Of a stretch of 64,000 bases of DNA, positions 45,449 to 54,001 are shown in pieces (the stretch's first letter is position 1; each line of letters opens with the position of its first letter). Origin of the DNA: UBA5239 sp031548025. Lineage in GTDB: Bacteria > Verrucomicrobiota > Lentisphaeria > Victivallales > Victivallaceae. The position numbers and the translations under genes are program-made. Below the pieces are notes generated by a model, which saw only the letters and a list, made by a program, of their open reading frames with translations, did not search any database and was not told where the DNA came from. The DNA lies in contig JAVBRM010000011.1 of assembly GCA_031548025.1 (NCBI GenBank), forward strand, positions 62,001 through 126,000, given 5' to 3'.

Positions 45449-46030
45449 CTATTTACCTGATTCCAATGCAATTAAGCGCAAAGTGCCGCTGAAAATCAGC
45501 CGTTCCGAATTCTGCAAATGCTCCTGCCGCAAGTCCACCCGCTTCCAATACAGCATCGGACGAATTTTGTAGACTTCCTCAAAAAACGCCGTCAATATTT
45601 CCAAGGTTTCGACCCCCGCCATGTCGATTTCCAGATAAGTCAGGTCGTTATTGATCCGGCTGCGGCGGACCGTCCCGATACTGCCCAGTTTCAAACCGGC
45701 GCTTTGGGACGCCACTTCGATTTTTTTGCGCAGTTCCACGTCGGGAGAACCGTTGACGGCCTGATTCCAGAATCCCGCCATCTTTTCATTGAAAAGTTTT
45801 TCCGTCGCGTTGACCGCGCTCATTTTTGCCGCCAGCTCATCGGCGGCGACGGTGGCTTTTTTCAAATCGCTGCGGGCTTTGTCCAAGCGGGACTCGCTGG
45901 GTATCCAACTGCCCAGGTTCGAACCGGCCTGCCAGTAAAGGTACATAACCGAAAACATCAATCCGCCGACACAGAACCAGACCTGGGCCTTTTTGGACGA
46001 GCGGAATTTTTTCAACATGTCATTTGCCAC
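45449..46030 (-). CDS. GspM/PilO-like inner-membrane assembly protein
   Basis: A 193-residue bitopic protein. Membrane segment at residues 16-34, then a coiled-coil stretch (LDKARSDLKKATVAADELAAKM) and a ferredoxin-like periplasmic domain (YLEIDMAGVETLEILTAFFEEVY). This layout is typical of GspM/PilO, which pairs with GspL/PilN. It overlaps the gspL-like gene by 11 bases. Confidence 0.75.
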   Translation of the reverse strand: MANDMLKKFRSSKKAQVWFCVGGLMFSVMYLYWQAGSNLGSWIPSESRLDKARSDLKKATVAADELAAKMSAVNATEKLFNEKMAGFWNQAVNGSPDVELRKKIEVASQSAGLKLGSIGTVRRSRINNDLTYLEIDMAGVETLEILTAFFEEVYKIRPMLYWKRVDLRQEHLQNSERLIFSGTLRLIALESGK

Positions 46031-47267
46031 TGGAACCTCCCGGGGTAACGCGTCCGAGCTTCAACGTGATAAGCTGAATGGTATCATTCATCTGACGGTT
46101 CTGGAACGTGGTCACCTTGAACATCGGCACCCGGCGCAATGCCGTATTCATATCCAGATTCTGCTGCGCGGTCTGAATCGTCAAATCCACCGAATTTTCG
46201 CTCCAACGCAACCCGGTAACCAACGCCTGGGCCGGCAGCGCTTCGGAAAGCCGCGCCAGGTTGATCAGCATTTCATGATCGCCGATATTCAATTCGTTGA
46301 TCCGGACCATCTCCTTGTATTCCTTATCCTTTTTCTTCAAGGCGGTCCTCAAGTCGGTTGCTTTTTTATTGGCGCTGCCGACCTGGGAAGTGATCCGGCT
46401 GTACTCATCGCGGAAAGCCGCCATCTTGCGGAAACCGGAAAAAGCCAGCATCCCCAGCACGATCAAACTCAGAAATACCGTTATCCGGATCTGATTCCGC
46501 TGCCGTTGCGGGCGCATGAAGGGCGGCAAAACACCCAATCCGGCCCGCTGCTTGCGCGATCCCGGGTTTTCGATAAAACGCCCGAGCATCAGCAGCGTGA
46601 TATACTGCCGGTACAATTTTTCTTTGTCATCGCCGCATTTATCCGAGAAAACCACTTCATTTTTAAGGATTTCCAATAATTTGACATTATACTCGGTGTG
46701 ACTGCCACCGACCGGACGCCACGAATTGTTCTGCCAGTAAAAATCCTGGTCCAGCTCCGGCAACAGGATTTTGTCATCCTCCGCCTGGGTCGGCAAAACC
46801 AGCAGGGGATAAATGAACTCGTCGACCCGCCGACGCCGTTTGCCGAAAGCGTTGCACCAGTTGACCAACGCGCCTGCCGGAAATCCATAGACATTGACCG
46901 ACAGTTCGTCGTCCCCGAGCGCCCGCGTAGTGAACTGCAGCCGGAAATCCTGGGGAAGTTGCAACACCTGCTCCTGGGCGTCGAACACCAATGACGACGA
47001 CAGCTCACGCGCGGTCAAATCCGGGGTAGTACAGCGAAAGAAAAAACCACCGTCCAGCGCCGAACTGATGATCAGGATATGCGATCTGGATACGTCCAGC
47101 ATTTTAATCATGGCGCTGATGCGCTCGGACAACTCCTGTCCGTCGGGAATCTCCGCCACTTTTTTGACTTCCAGATACCGCCGTGAACGCTGCATGACCG
47201 CGCCGCGCATGTTGCCGGCCCGGTCCAGAGTGATTACCGCATATTCCGAAGCGGGAAATAAAAACAT
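46020..47267 (-). CDS. GspL-like (PilM-PilN-type) inner-membrane protein
   Basis: A 415-residue protein. The N-terminal cytoplasmic part (about 1-240) resembles a diverged actin-like GspL/PilM domain. A membrane segment at about 262-282 (ITVFLSLIVLGMLAFSGF) is followed by a coiled coil and a small periplasmic domain. GspL couples the GspE ATPase to the membrane in known systems. A GAGGTTG ribosome site precedes the ATG. Confidence 0.72.
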   Translation of the reverse strand: MFLFPASEYAVITLDRAGNMRGAVMQRSRRYLEVKKVAEIPDGQELSERISAMIKMLDVSRSHILIISSALDGGFFFRCTTPDLTARELSSSLVFDAQEQVLQLPQDFRLQFTTRALGDDELSVNVYGFPAGALVNWCNAFGKRRRRVDEFIYPLLVLPTQAEDDKILLPELDQDFYWQNNSWRPVGGSHTEYNVKLLEILKNEVVFSDKCGDDKEKLYRQYITLLMLGRFIENPGSRKQRAGLGVLPPFMRPQRQRNQIRITVFLSLIVLGMLAFSGFRKMAAFRDEYSRITSQVGSANKKATDLRTALKKKDKEYKEMVRINELNIGDHEMLINLARLSEALPAQALVTGLRWSENSVDLTIQTAQQNLDMNTALRRVPMFKVTTFQNRQMNDTIQLITLKLGRVTPGGSSGK

Positions 47268-47282
47268 ATCAACCTCGATAAA

Positions 47283-48191
47283 TTATTGACCGCCCCATCC
47301 ACCGCCGCCACCAGGGCCGCCGCCCCAACCGCCGCCACCGCCGCCACGATTACCGCCGCGGCCTTGTTGCTGTTGTTGCTGCTGCTGAGTCTGATTAGCC
47401 GGAGTTTCCACCTGAATGACCTGGGTCTGAACCCGGCGGGAAGAGACTTGACGTTTCAATTCTTCGGAAGTCAGACCGGATTTCTTAAACATTTCCCGGA
47501 ATTTCTCCCGGGCGGCGTCCGGATCGTCCTCGCGCAGCTTTTCATACTCCGCATATTCATCCGGATAGCGTTCCCGCAAAATCTGATGCGCGCGGTCCAC
47601 CGCCAGCTTGGCGACGGCACGCGGGCTTACCGTACGGCCCGGCGGTTCGCCTTCGGGGAGCTTGATTTCGGCTTTTTCCGCCAATTCGCGCAGTTTTACC
47701 AGCGCGGCGGCGGTATCGGTCTGACGAAGTTTATCGATTTCCTCATATTCTTTGGGGAATTTTTCTTTGATGGCGGCTTCGGCTTTCTGCCATTCTTCCA
47801 GGGCTTTTTCCTCGCTGTTCCCGCGATCAGGACGATTGCCGCCGCGATTGCCGCGGCCGAAACTCGGCATCTCGATACCGGCCTTTTCCGCCAGCTCGCG
47901 CCGCTTGGTATAAGCCGCCCTCGGATCGGACTGGGAAAGTTTTTCCAGCTCTTTGTATTCTTCCGGAAGCTTTTCTTTAATCTGCTCATCGACTTTTTGC
48001 ATGGCTTCGCGGTTGAAACCGCCGCCACCGGGTCCGCCATTACCGCCACCGGGTCCACCACCGCCGCGATTGCCGCGGCCGCGCCGGGACTGCCCCTGAT
48101 TGTCGCCGCCGCCGGACGTGTCCTGCTGTTCCTGTGCCGCCATCGATAGCGCCAGCAGCACAATAAATATGCCGAATATCCGCTTCTTCAT
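47283..48191 (-). CDS. Secreted Gly/Gln-rich protein with three 40-residue charged repeats
   Basis: A 302-residue protein of unknown function, first in the secretion operon. Residues 1-19 are a signal peptide. Gly-rich segments at about 27-58 and 278-302 flank a charged core. The core has three related repeats at about 70-109, 140-179 and 203-242, with the pattern I-K/R-E-K/R-F/Y-P-x-EY-x-E-x-x-KL and a following R-E-L/M-x-x-K. They are probably helical hairpins. A Gln run (about 268-276) precedes the final Gly-rich tail. It lies 15 bases before the gspL-like gene. A structural or substrate-binding role in the secretion apparatus is inferred from position only. Confidence 0.82.
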   Translation of the reverse strand: MKKRIFGIFIVLLALSMAAQEQQDTSGGGDNQGQSRRGRGNRGGGGPGGGNGGPGGGGFNREAMQKVDEQIKEKLPEEYKELEKLSQSDPRAAYTKRRELAEKAGIEMPSFGRGNRGGNRPDRGNSEEKALEEWQKAEAAIKEKFPKEYEEIDKLRQTDTAAALVKLRELAEKAEIKLPEGEPPGRTVSPRAVAKLAVDRAHQILRERYPDEYAEYEKLREDDPDAAREKFREMFKKSGLTSEELKRQVSSRRVQTQVIQVETPANQTQQQQQQQQGRGGNRGGGGGGWGGGPGGGGGWGGQ

Positions 48192-48580
48192 ATCTCAGCC
48201 CTCGAGTTTGGTTAAAAAGCCTGATTAATCAATAGTAAAACGACGCTCCGGCGCATTTATTTTACCAAAAATAAAAATATTTCAATTTTTTTCAGATCGC
48301 AAGTTTTTTACCGGACTCGTCTTGTAACTCTTTTTCTCAAAATTGTTATGGATTCTTTTTTTTTTCATGACGTTACGTGTGTATGTTGATCTGATTCCAA
48401 TTAAATGTCAAATCGCTCTTTAAATTTTCGCTTATTTGCGATGCTGAATGATGTTTTGCGAAACAGGCGCTACCGATGTAGCGACTTTTTCACAAGGCAA
48501 CAGTCAGTTCGCAAGAAGCAAAATATGATGGCGATCTGATTTTTATTTGGAATTACTATTAAACTTAGGAGATTGCCTGC
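48192..48580. other. 389-base intergenic region between the secretion operon and hisI
   Basis: No convincing coding frame or tRNA was seen. It should hold divergent promoters. A possible minus-strand promoter for the secretion operon (TTGAAA, then TAAAAT after 15 bases) lies near 48262-48288. The right half is occupied by the inverted-repeat element described separately. Confidence 0.6.
48394..48553. repeat. 160-bp imperfect inverted-repeat element with inner hairpin
   Basis: The outer 23 bases (48394-48416, starting ATTCCAA) match the reverse complement of 48531-48553 at 19 positions. The similarity continues inward with small gaps across roughly 70 bases per arm (for example TTGCGA near 48436 against TCGCAA near 48509). 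The centre is a perfect hairpin CGCTAC-CGAT-GTAGCG (48468-48483) followed by ACTTTTT, terminator-like on the plus strand. It could be a palindromic mobile repeat, a structured leader of hisI or a small RNA. No target-site duplication is obvious. Confidence 0.6.
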
Positions 48581-48964
48581 ATGGTAGAATTGGATTTTAG
48601 CAAGGGCAACGGCTTGATTCCGGCCATTGCTCAGGACTGGAAAAGCGGCGAGATTCTGATGCTCGCCTATATCAACGAAGAATCATGGAAAGAAACCCTA
48701 CGCACCGGCCATGCCGTTTACTGGACCCGTTCGCGCCAGAAAATCTGGCACAAGGGCGAAAGTTCCGGCAACGTCCAGATCATCAAGGATATCCTGGTCG
48801 ATTGCGATAACGACACCGTGGTGTTCAAAGTGGATCAGGTCGGCGGCGCCGCCTGTCATACCGGACATCCTTCATGCTTTTTCCGCCGCCTGAAAGCGGA
48901 CGGCGAAACCGAAACCATTTCCGAACCGGTCTTCAATCCGGATGAGGTTTACAAAAAGAACTGA
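48581..48964 (+). CDS. hisI: Phosphoribosyl-AMP cyclohydrolase
   Basis: A 127-residue enzyme of histidine synthesis that opens the adenine ring of phosphoribosyl-AMP. Family motifs are clear: YWTRSRQKIWHKGESSGN, then the metal-binding DCDNDTV and Q-VGGAACHTGHPSCFFRR. It is the stand-alone form with no HisE fusion. A TTAGGAG-type site lies 10-15 bases upstream. The next gene starts 2 bases after the stop. Confidence 0.95.
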   Translation: MVELDFSKGNGLIPAIAQDWKSGEILMLAYINEESWKETLRTGHAVYWTRSRQKIWHKGESSGNVQIIKDILVDCDNDTVVFKVDQVGGAACHTGHPSCFFRRLKADGETETISEPVFNPDEVYKKN

Positions 48965-48966
48965 CT

Positions 48967-50799
48967 ATGGATGAAAAAACTCTTGCCGCTCTGAAAATCG
49001 AACTTCCCGAAATTGTCTTCAGGGAAAATGTGCCGTGGCATGATGTTACATCCCTGAAGGCCGGAGGAAACATCCGGATCCTCGCCGAGCCCATGGATGA
49101 TATCGCCCTGGCCAAACTGCTTAAATTCTGTCTCGAGCACCAGGTCCCTTATCTGATGGTCGGCAACGGCACCAACCTGATCGGCGCGGACAATTATCCG
49201 GAATTGCTGGTGATCCGCCTGATCCACGGTAATTTCATCCGGATCTGTTTTGCGCCCGGACGGATTATTGCCGGGGCCGGGGTGCGGCTTAAGGATTTCG
49301 CCAAGATTTGCGCCGAACATGGCTACGGCGGGTTGGCTCCGCTGGTCGGTATTCCCGGACGCCTCGGCGGATTGTTGAGAATGAATGCCGGGGCCAACGG
49401 CGCCAATATCAGTGATTATCTTCATGAAGTCTGCGGTTTCGACGCGGACGGACAATCGTGGGCGATGATGAAAAACGAAATCCACTGGGGTTACCGTTTC
49501 AGCTCGATTCCGTCCGACGCGGTGATTACCGCGGCAATTTTTCACCTGCCCCCGGCCTCGGCCGATGAAGAACAGTTGATCAAAGACGAATTATCCAAGC
49601 GCAGCCGGAAAGAGCCGCACGGTTGTACCGCCGGTTGCACCTTCCGCAATGTATCCGATGCCGATCCCGCCGGGAAAATCATCGATGACGCCGGCCTGAA
49701 AAACTTGAGCGTCGGGGATGCGGTAGTCAGCGATGTCCACGCCAATTTTATTATCAACAAAGGGCATGCCGGCGAAAGCGACGTCGCCGAATTGATTTCA
49801 CGAATTCAGGCTGAAGTTGCCGACCGTTTCGGTTTTTATCTGCATCCGGAAGTGGCGTTTGCCGATCCCCGGACGCCGGAAAAATTCATCAAACCGCCGC
49901 GGATAGCAGTACTGAAAGGCGGCGCCAGCAGCGAACGCGAAGTGTCGCTGATTTCCGGGGCGGCGGTAGCCAGGGCGCTGCGGCGCTCCGGTTATGTGGT
50001 CGACGAACTCGACATCCGCGATCTGGAAATTTTGCCGGAAATGCTCGAAGCGGACCTGGTTTTCCCGGTGCTTCATGGCGGCTGGGGCGAAGGCGGCGGT
50101 ATTCAGGAGCTCATGGAAAAAGCCGGAGTGCGTTTTGTCGGCAGCGGCAGCAAAGTCTGCAAGCTGATTATGGACAAGATCACCTCCAAGGAACTGATGG
50201 AAAAACTGAACTTGCCGACACCGGCCTGGGGAGTCATCACCACCGCCAATCCGAAACTGCCGGAAAATCTGAGTTTCCCGGTCGTGGTCAAGCCGCCGAA
50301 CGAAGGCTCGACCGTCGGTATTGAAATCGTCAAAACCGCCGATCAATGGGAAGCGGCCCTGAAACGTGCTTTCAAGTTCGATTCCCGTTTGCTGGTGGAA
50401 GAATTCGTCACCGGTATCGAGGGTACGGTTTCGATTATCGACGGCAAAGCCTATCCGGTGATCGAGATCCATCCGCCGGAAAATAAGATATATGACTACG
50501 ACGCCAAATACTTGCACCAGTCCGGCGAAACCCTTTATCTGTGTCCTCCGGTCAATATTCCGGAAGATTTGCAGAAACAGGCCCAGGAGGCTTCGCTCAA
50601 GTTTTACGAAGGCTCGGGAGCCAGCGGTTTGCTGCGGGTAGACATATTCGCGACCACTGACGGCAGGGTCGTCCTGCTGGAAGGCAATAACATGCCGGGA
50701 TTTACCGACAGCAGCCTGGTGCCGAAAGCGGCGAAAAGCGTCGGCATCGCCTTTGAAAGGCTCTGCGCCATGTTGGTCCGCAAAGCTCTGCAAGAATGA
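48967..50799 (+). CDS. murB-ddl: MurB-Ddl fusion: UDP-MurNAc dehydrogenase and D-Ala-D-Ala ligase
   Basis: A 610-residue bifunctional cell-wall enzyme. Residues about 12-305 are MurB: the FAD-binding loop VGNGTNLIG, then GIPGRLGGLLRMNAGANG, GCTAGCTFRN with Cys where many MurB enzymes have the catalytic Ser, and LHPEVAF carrying the final Glu. Residues about 312-610 are an ATP-grasp Ddl: GGASSEREVSLISG, HGGWGEGGGIQELMEKAG, KPPNEGSTVGI, YDYDAKYLHQSGET and LEGNNMPGFTDSS. The two are joined by about 14 residues. MurB makes UDP-MurNAc and Ddl makes the D-Ala-D-Ala dipeptide of peptidoglycan. Cotranscribed with hisI and the MarC gene. Confidence 0.94.
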   Translation: MDEKTLAALKIELPEIVFRENVPWHDVTSLKAGGNIRILAEPMDDIALAKLLKFCLEHQVPYLMVGNGTNLIGADNYPELLVIRLIHGNFIRICFAPGRIIAGAGVRLKDFAKICAEHGYGGLAPLVGIPGRLGGLLRMNAGANGANISDYLHEVCGFDADGQSWAMMKNEIHWGYRFSSIPSDAVITAAIFHLPPASADEEQLIKDELSKRSRKEPHGCTAGCTFRNVSDADPAGKIIDDAGLKNLSVGDAVVSDVHANFIINKGHAGESDVAELISRIQAEVADRFGFYLHPEVAFADPRTPEKFIKPPRIAVLKGGASSEREVSLISGAAVARALRRSGYVVDELDIRDLEILPEMLEADLVFPVLHGGWGEGGGIQELMEKAGVRFVGSGSKVCKLIMDKITSKELMEKLNLPTPAWGVITTANPKLPENLSFPVVVKPPNEGSTVGIEIVKTADQWEAALKRAFKFDSRLLVEEFVTGIEGTVSIIDGKAYPVIEIHPPENKIYDYDAKYLHQSGETLYLCPPVNIPEDLQKQAQEASLKFYEGSGASGLLRVDIFATTDGRVVLLEGNNMPGFTDSSLVPKAAKSVGIAFERLCAMLVRKALQE

Positions 50800-51434
50800 G
50801 TTCCGCCATGGAATATGATTGGACTACGATCGTTAAAAGTGCAATCTATTTCCTGGCGGTAATCAATCCGGCCAGTAAGATATTCTTTCTGGCCTCATAT
50901 ACTCCCAGCCTGACTTTCAAGGACTTGTACAGCATGTCCTGGAAATCGACGCTGTGGGCTTTCATGATTCTGGTGTCATTCACTTTTCTGGGGCAATATC
51001 TGCTTTCTCAGGTTTTCCGGGTGGAAATGTACTCGCTGCGGGTGGTTGGCGGACTGCTGCTGCTGGCTATCGGCTGGTCCGCTACCCGGAAAGGGGTATT
51101 TTTTCAGAAAGAGGATTCCAAAGTTCACGAATCGCTGAACGAAGTTTCAGTCGTACCGCTGGCGGCGCCGCTGATCGCCGGGCCGGGAACTATCGCGGTC
51201 GCGATTTCATTTGCCGCCCAGTATCATGTTGTCGTATCTCTGGTGGCGATGATCATTGCGCTGGCCATCAATTTCATCATCATGCTGTTTTCATTGATGA
51301 TCAGCAGATTCGCGCAAATGCTGTCGCTGACCGGCCCGTTGATCCGGATTACCGGGCTGGTCGTGGCGATGGTCGCCATGCAGATGATCTTCGACGGCGT
51401 CAAGCAATGGTGCGAAACCTTTATCGTCAAATAG
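50796..51434 (+). CDS. MarC-family (UPF0056) membrane protein
   Basis: A 212-residue protein with about six membrane segments and the family pattern (FLAVINPASKIFFLAS, RVVGGLLLLAIGW, VPLAAPLIAGPGTIA). MarC was once linked to multidrug resistance, but its function is not established. The ATG overlaps the stop of the murB-ddl gene by 4 bases. A second possible start is Met5. Confidence 0.9.
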   Translation: MSSAMEYDWTTIVKSAIYFLAVINPASKIFFLASYTPSLTFKDLYSMSWKSTLWAFMILVSFTFLGQYLLSQVFRVEMYSLRVVGGLLLLAIGWSATRKGVFFQKEDSKVHESLNEVSVVPLAAPLIAGPGTIAVAISFAAQYHVVVSLVAMIIALAINFIIMLFSLMISRFAQMLSLTGPLIRITGLVVAMVAMQMIFDGVKQWCETFIVK

Positions 51435-51470
51435 CCCTGTAATTTCTATCCGCTGAAAATGAGGTTTGCC

Positions 51471-52301
51471 ATGGCATTTCCATACAATAACCGCCCGCAA
51501 CTGGTTACGCGGTTTATTACCGTAAAGCACAAATCCAGACCGGCCGGAATACCGCCTATCCGGATGCACTTCCATCCGGCTTTGTATCATGAACTGATTT
51601 ACGTCGATTACGGCAGTATCAACCTGATCGTGGCGGATCAGAAATTCCGCCTCGGCAGCGGGGAATGCATGTTTATCAACGGCATCGATTATCATTCCTT
51701 TGCAGGAACGGACGGCTTGCCGTTCGACTTTCTGAATATCATGTTTTATGGAGAAGTCCCGGAGGTTCTTTTCAGCAAAAAAATCACCGTCAGCCGGGAA
51801 TGCCATGAGCTGATGGCAAAAATGCGCGAAGAAAGCATCGACGAAATGAAGCACTACGAGGAACTCTGTTCCTGTTATTTGACCGAACTGATTATCACCC
51901 TGTGGCGGCAGGAAACGCTGGAACTGCCGAAGACCTTTCCCGAAGCCGCCTACCAGCAGAATTATCATTCGGAGGTAGTGCGCCGCGCGGTGGCGCTGAT
52001 CGGCGAAAATTACCGGGAACCATTGACCCTGGAACAACTCAGCAAAGCACTCGGTATCAGCATCTCGCACTTGCGTTTCCTGCTGAAGCGCGAAACCGGC
52101 AAAAGCTTCACCACGTTGTTGCACGAGCGACGTGTGGAGGCCGCCAAACATCTGCTGCGCAAAGGAACGTTATCGCTGTCCGGCATCTCCGAAGCGATCG
52201 GCTACGCCTCCACCTCATTCTTTTTCCGGGTATTCCGCAATCAGACCGGCATGACCCCCAAAGCCTACGCCCGCAGCCTCGGCGACACCAACGCCAATTG
52301 A
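51471..52301 (+). CDS. AraC-family transcriptional regulator with cupin sensor
   Basis: A 276-residue protein. The ATG at 51459 is in frame, but 51471 has GAGG 6 bases upstream and is preferred. The N-terminal cupin-like sensor shows FHPALYHELIYVDYGSINL and LGSGECMFINGIDYHSF. The C-terminal AraC domain has LEQLSKALGISISHLRFLLKR and LSGISEAIGYASTSFFFRVFRNQTG. The sensor closely resembles that of the AraC protein at 58124-59041, so the two are paralogues. It lies 36 bases after the marC gene and ends convergent with the ZIP gene. Confidence 0.88.
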   Translation: MAFPYNNRPQLVTRFITVKHKSRPAGIPPIRMHFHPALYHELIYVDYGSINLIVADQKFRLGSGECMFINGIDYHSFAGTDGLPFDFLNIMFYGEVPEVLFSKKITVSRECHELMAKMREESIDEMKHYEELCSCYLTELIITLWRQETLELPKTFPEAAYQQNYHSEVVRRAVALIGENYREPLTLEQLSKALGISISHLRFLLKRETGKSFTTLLHERRVEAAKHLLRKGTLSLSGISEAIGYASTSFFFRVFRNQTGMTPKAYARSLGDTNAN

Positions 52302-52304
52302 ATA

Positions 52305-53069
52305 TCAGCCCATCATGCTGAGCATGAACGCGGCCAGGAAGCCGAGCACGGTCACCAATCCGGCGTAATTGTGCGTTTCGCTGAATGCCTCCGGAATCAT
52401 CGTATCGACCAGCATCGCCAGGATGGCTCCGGCGGCGGTGGCGATGGTCGCGGCAATTACCGTATTCGGAAAATGCGAAAAAATCGAATACCCGGCCAGC
52501 GCGGCAATCCCGGAGATGGCGGCAATCCCGATCCAGATGCCGAAAATATACCCTTTCCTGTATCCCGCTTTTTTCATGCCGGCAGAGCTCGACAACCCCT
52601 CGGGAATGTTGGAAATGAAAATGGCCGCCACCGCGATCAGTCCCATGCCGGAGCCTTCCAGCATCGAGAGCCCGATGACGATCGACTCGGGAATACCGTC
52701 GAGCAAAGCGCCCACGGCAATCGCCGTCCCGCTGCTGTTTTCGTCATCGGCATCGGGCATGTGGTGATCGGGGTGGAACCCGGACCGTTTGCGATGCCTG
52801 GCGCCGTAGCGGCTCAAAATTTGATTGGCCGCGGTGTAAACCACCGCCCCGCCAAGGAAGCCAAGCGACACGGCGGGCAATCCACCCTTGTGATATGCGG
52901 ACTCCATCAATTCAAAGGCCAGCGTCGAGATCAGCACTCCGCTGCCAAACGCCATCACCACCGCTATAATCCGCTGCGACACCCGGCTGAAATACCCCAC
53001 CAGCGCTCCCAACAGCAAAGCCGAACCGGCAAACAATCCCCAGAATCCGGCCAATAACAATCCATTCAT
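52305..53069 (-). CDS. ZIP-family metal transporter
   Basis: A 254-residue membrane protein with about eight hydrophobic segments. Metal-site helices carry LDGIPESIVIG and ISNIPEGLSSSAG, as in bacterial ZIP/GufA-type zinc importers. A His/Asp-rich cytoplasmic loop (FHPDHHMPDADDEN) sits before the fourth segment. It probably moves zinc or a similar divalent ion. An AGGAG site precedes the ATG. Confidence 0.9.
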   Translation of the reverse strand: MNGLLLAGFWGLFAGSALLLGALVGYFSRVSQRIIAVVMAFGSGVLISTLAFELMESAYHKGGLPAVSLGFLGGAVVYTAANQILSRYGARHRKRSGFHPDHHMPDADDENSSGTAIAVGALLDGIPESIVIGLSMLEGSGMGLIAVAAIFISNIPEGLSSSAGMKKAGYRKGYIFGIWIGIAAISGIAALAGYSIFSHFPNTVIAATIATAAGAILAMLVDTMIPEAFSETHNYAGLVTVLGFLAAFMLSMMG

Positions 53070-53204
53070 AATAATCCTTCTCCTAGCGTTTTACCTATAA
53101 CATAACAGGGTTCATGAGTATTTCAACCGCTTGGCCTGCCAGTTGAATAATCTAATCGTGCATTATAAAAATCAAATAGTACACTTATTCATTGATTTGT
53201 CCTC

Positions 53205-53232
53205 TTGCGGAAAAAGTATTTCAGATTATAAT
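53205..53232 (+). promoter_or_regulatory. Promoter of the pilin-TPR-DUF4838-amidohydrolase operon
   Basis: TTGCGG (53205-53210) and TATAAT (53227-53232) are spaced by 16 bases. GATTATA at 53224-53230 and TATAATC at 53246-53252 form an inverted pair around the presumed start site and could be a regulator site. Confidence 0.5.
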
Positions 53233-53271
53233 TATTACAATGAAGTATAATCATCATAAGGAACGACGACC

Positions 53272-53985
53272 ATGGCAAAAATGAAATTTACACTCATTGA
53301 ACTCCTCGTAGTGATCGCGATCATCGCGATCCTCGCGGCCATGTTGCTGCCGGCACTGAGCAAAGCCCGGGAACGAGCCCGCAGCATGCAGTGTCTGAAT
53401 AATCAGAAACAGATGGGTCTCTCCTTTTCCATGTATCACACTGATTATGGCTGGATGCCGCCGGTCCGGGCGAGGGATTTCTGGACGACCGACAGCACTT
53501 CGGCTTTCTACAATATGACGTGGTATCAAATGATTTACGAGTCCACGAAACTTGATTATACCGGCGGGAAAAAGACTGCCGGACAGGCTAACTATGTAAC
53601 GGTGGGATTCGGCGGTAATTCCAGAGGAATCTGGGCCTGCCCGACCAGGCCGGATAATTACAGCTTCAACAACACGTATGTGCTTTTTTCCATGAGCCTG
53701 GGAGTGGGGGACGGATACAGCCGAAGCGGAGTTGCTTTAAAGACTCTACAGTTTTTGCAGCCGTCGCGGTTGATGATGGCACTCGATACCGGAGAATGCC
53801 TTGCCGGATCATTGGGCGGATGGATCGGAACTCATGAACGCGCGGAATTCCGCCATTCGGGCGGCCTCAATGTGCTCTATACCGATTTGCACGCGGGCTG
53901 GCGAAAACGGGGCTCTTTCAAGCTGACCGACATGAAAACACCTTTCTGGTCCAATGATCCGAGTTACAAAAATAATGATGACTAA
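53272..53985 (+). CDS. Pseudopilin with variant H-X9-DL motif
   Basis: A 237-residue prepilin-like protein. Leader MAKMK, then FTLIELL and a helix ending LLPALSKARERARS. The C-terminal motif reads HSGGLNVLYTDLH, with Leu replacing the Gly of the usual DG. It is the first gene of its operon, with its own promoter and no regulator upstream. The TPR gene begins 16 bases after its stop. Confidence 0.9.
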   Translation: MAKMKFTLIELLVVIAIIAILAAMLLPALSKARERARSMQCLNNQKQMGLSFSMYHTDYGWMPPVRARDFWTTDSTSAFYNMTWYQMIYESTKLDYTGGKKTAGQANYVTVGFGGNSRGIWACPTRPDNYSFNNTYVLFSMSLGVGDGYSRSGVALKTLQFLQPSRLMMALDTGECLAGSLGGWIGTHERAEFRHSGGLNVLYTDLHAGWRKRGSFKLTDMKTPFWSNDPSYKNNDD

Positions 53986-54001
53986 TAAGGTTATACAAAA
54001 A

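Noticed and set aside
47286..48149. 287-codon plus-strand open frame rich in Ala/Thr/Leu
   Set aside because: It is the complement of the Gly/Gln-rich coding region of the minus-strand gene.
48468..48490. Stand-alone intrinsic terminator CGCTAC-CGAT-GTAGCG with T-run
   Set aside because: The hairpin is short, no gene ends upstream on the plus strand, and it forms the centre of the larger 160-bp inverted repeat, so it was described there.
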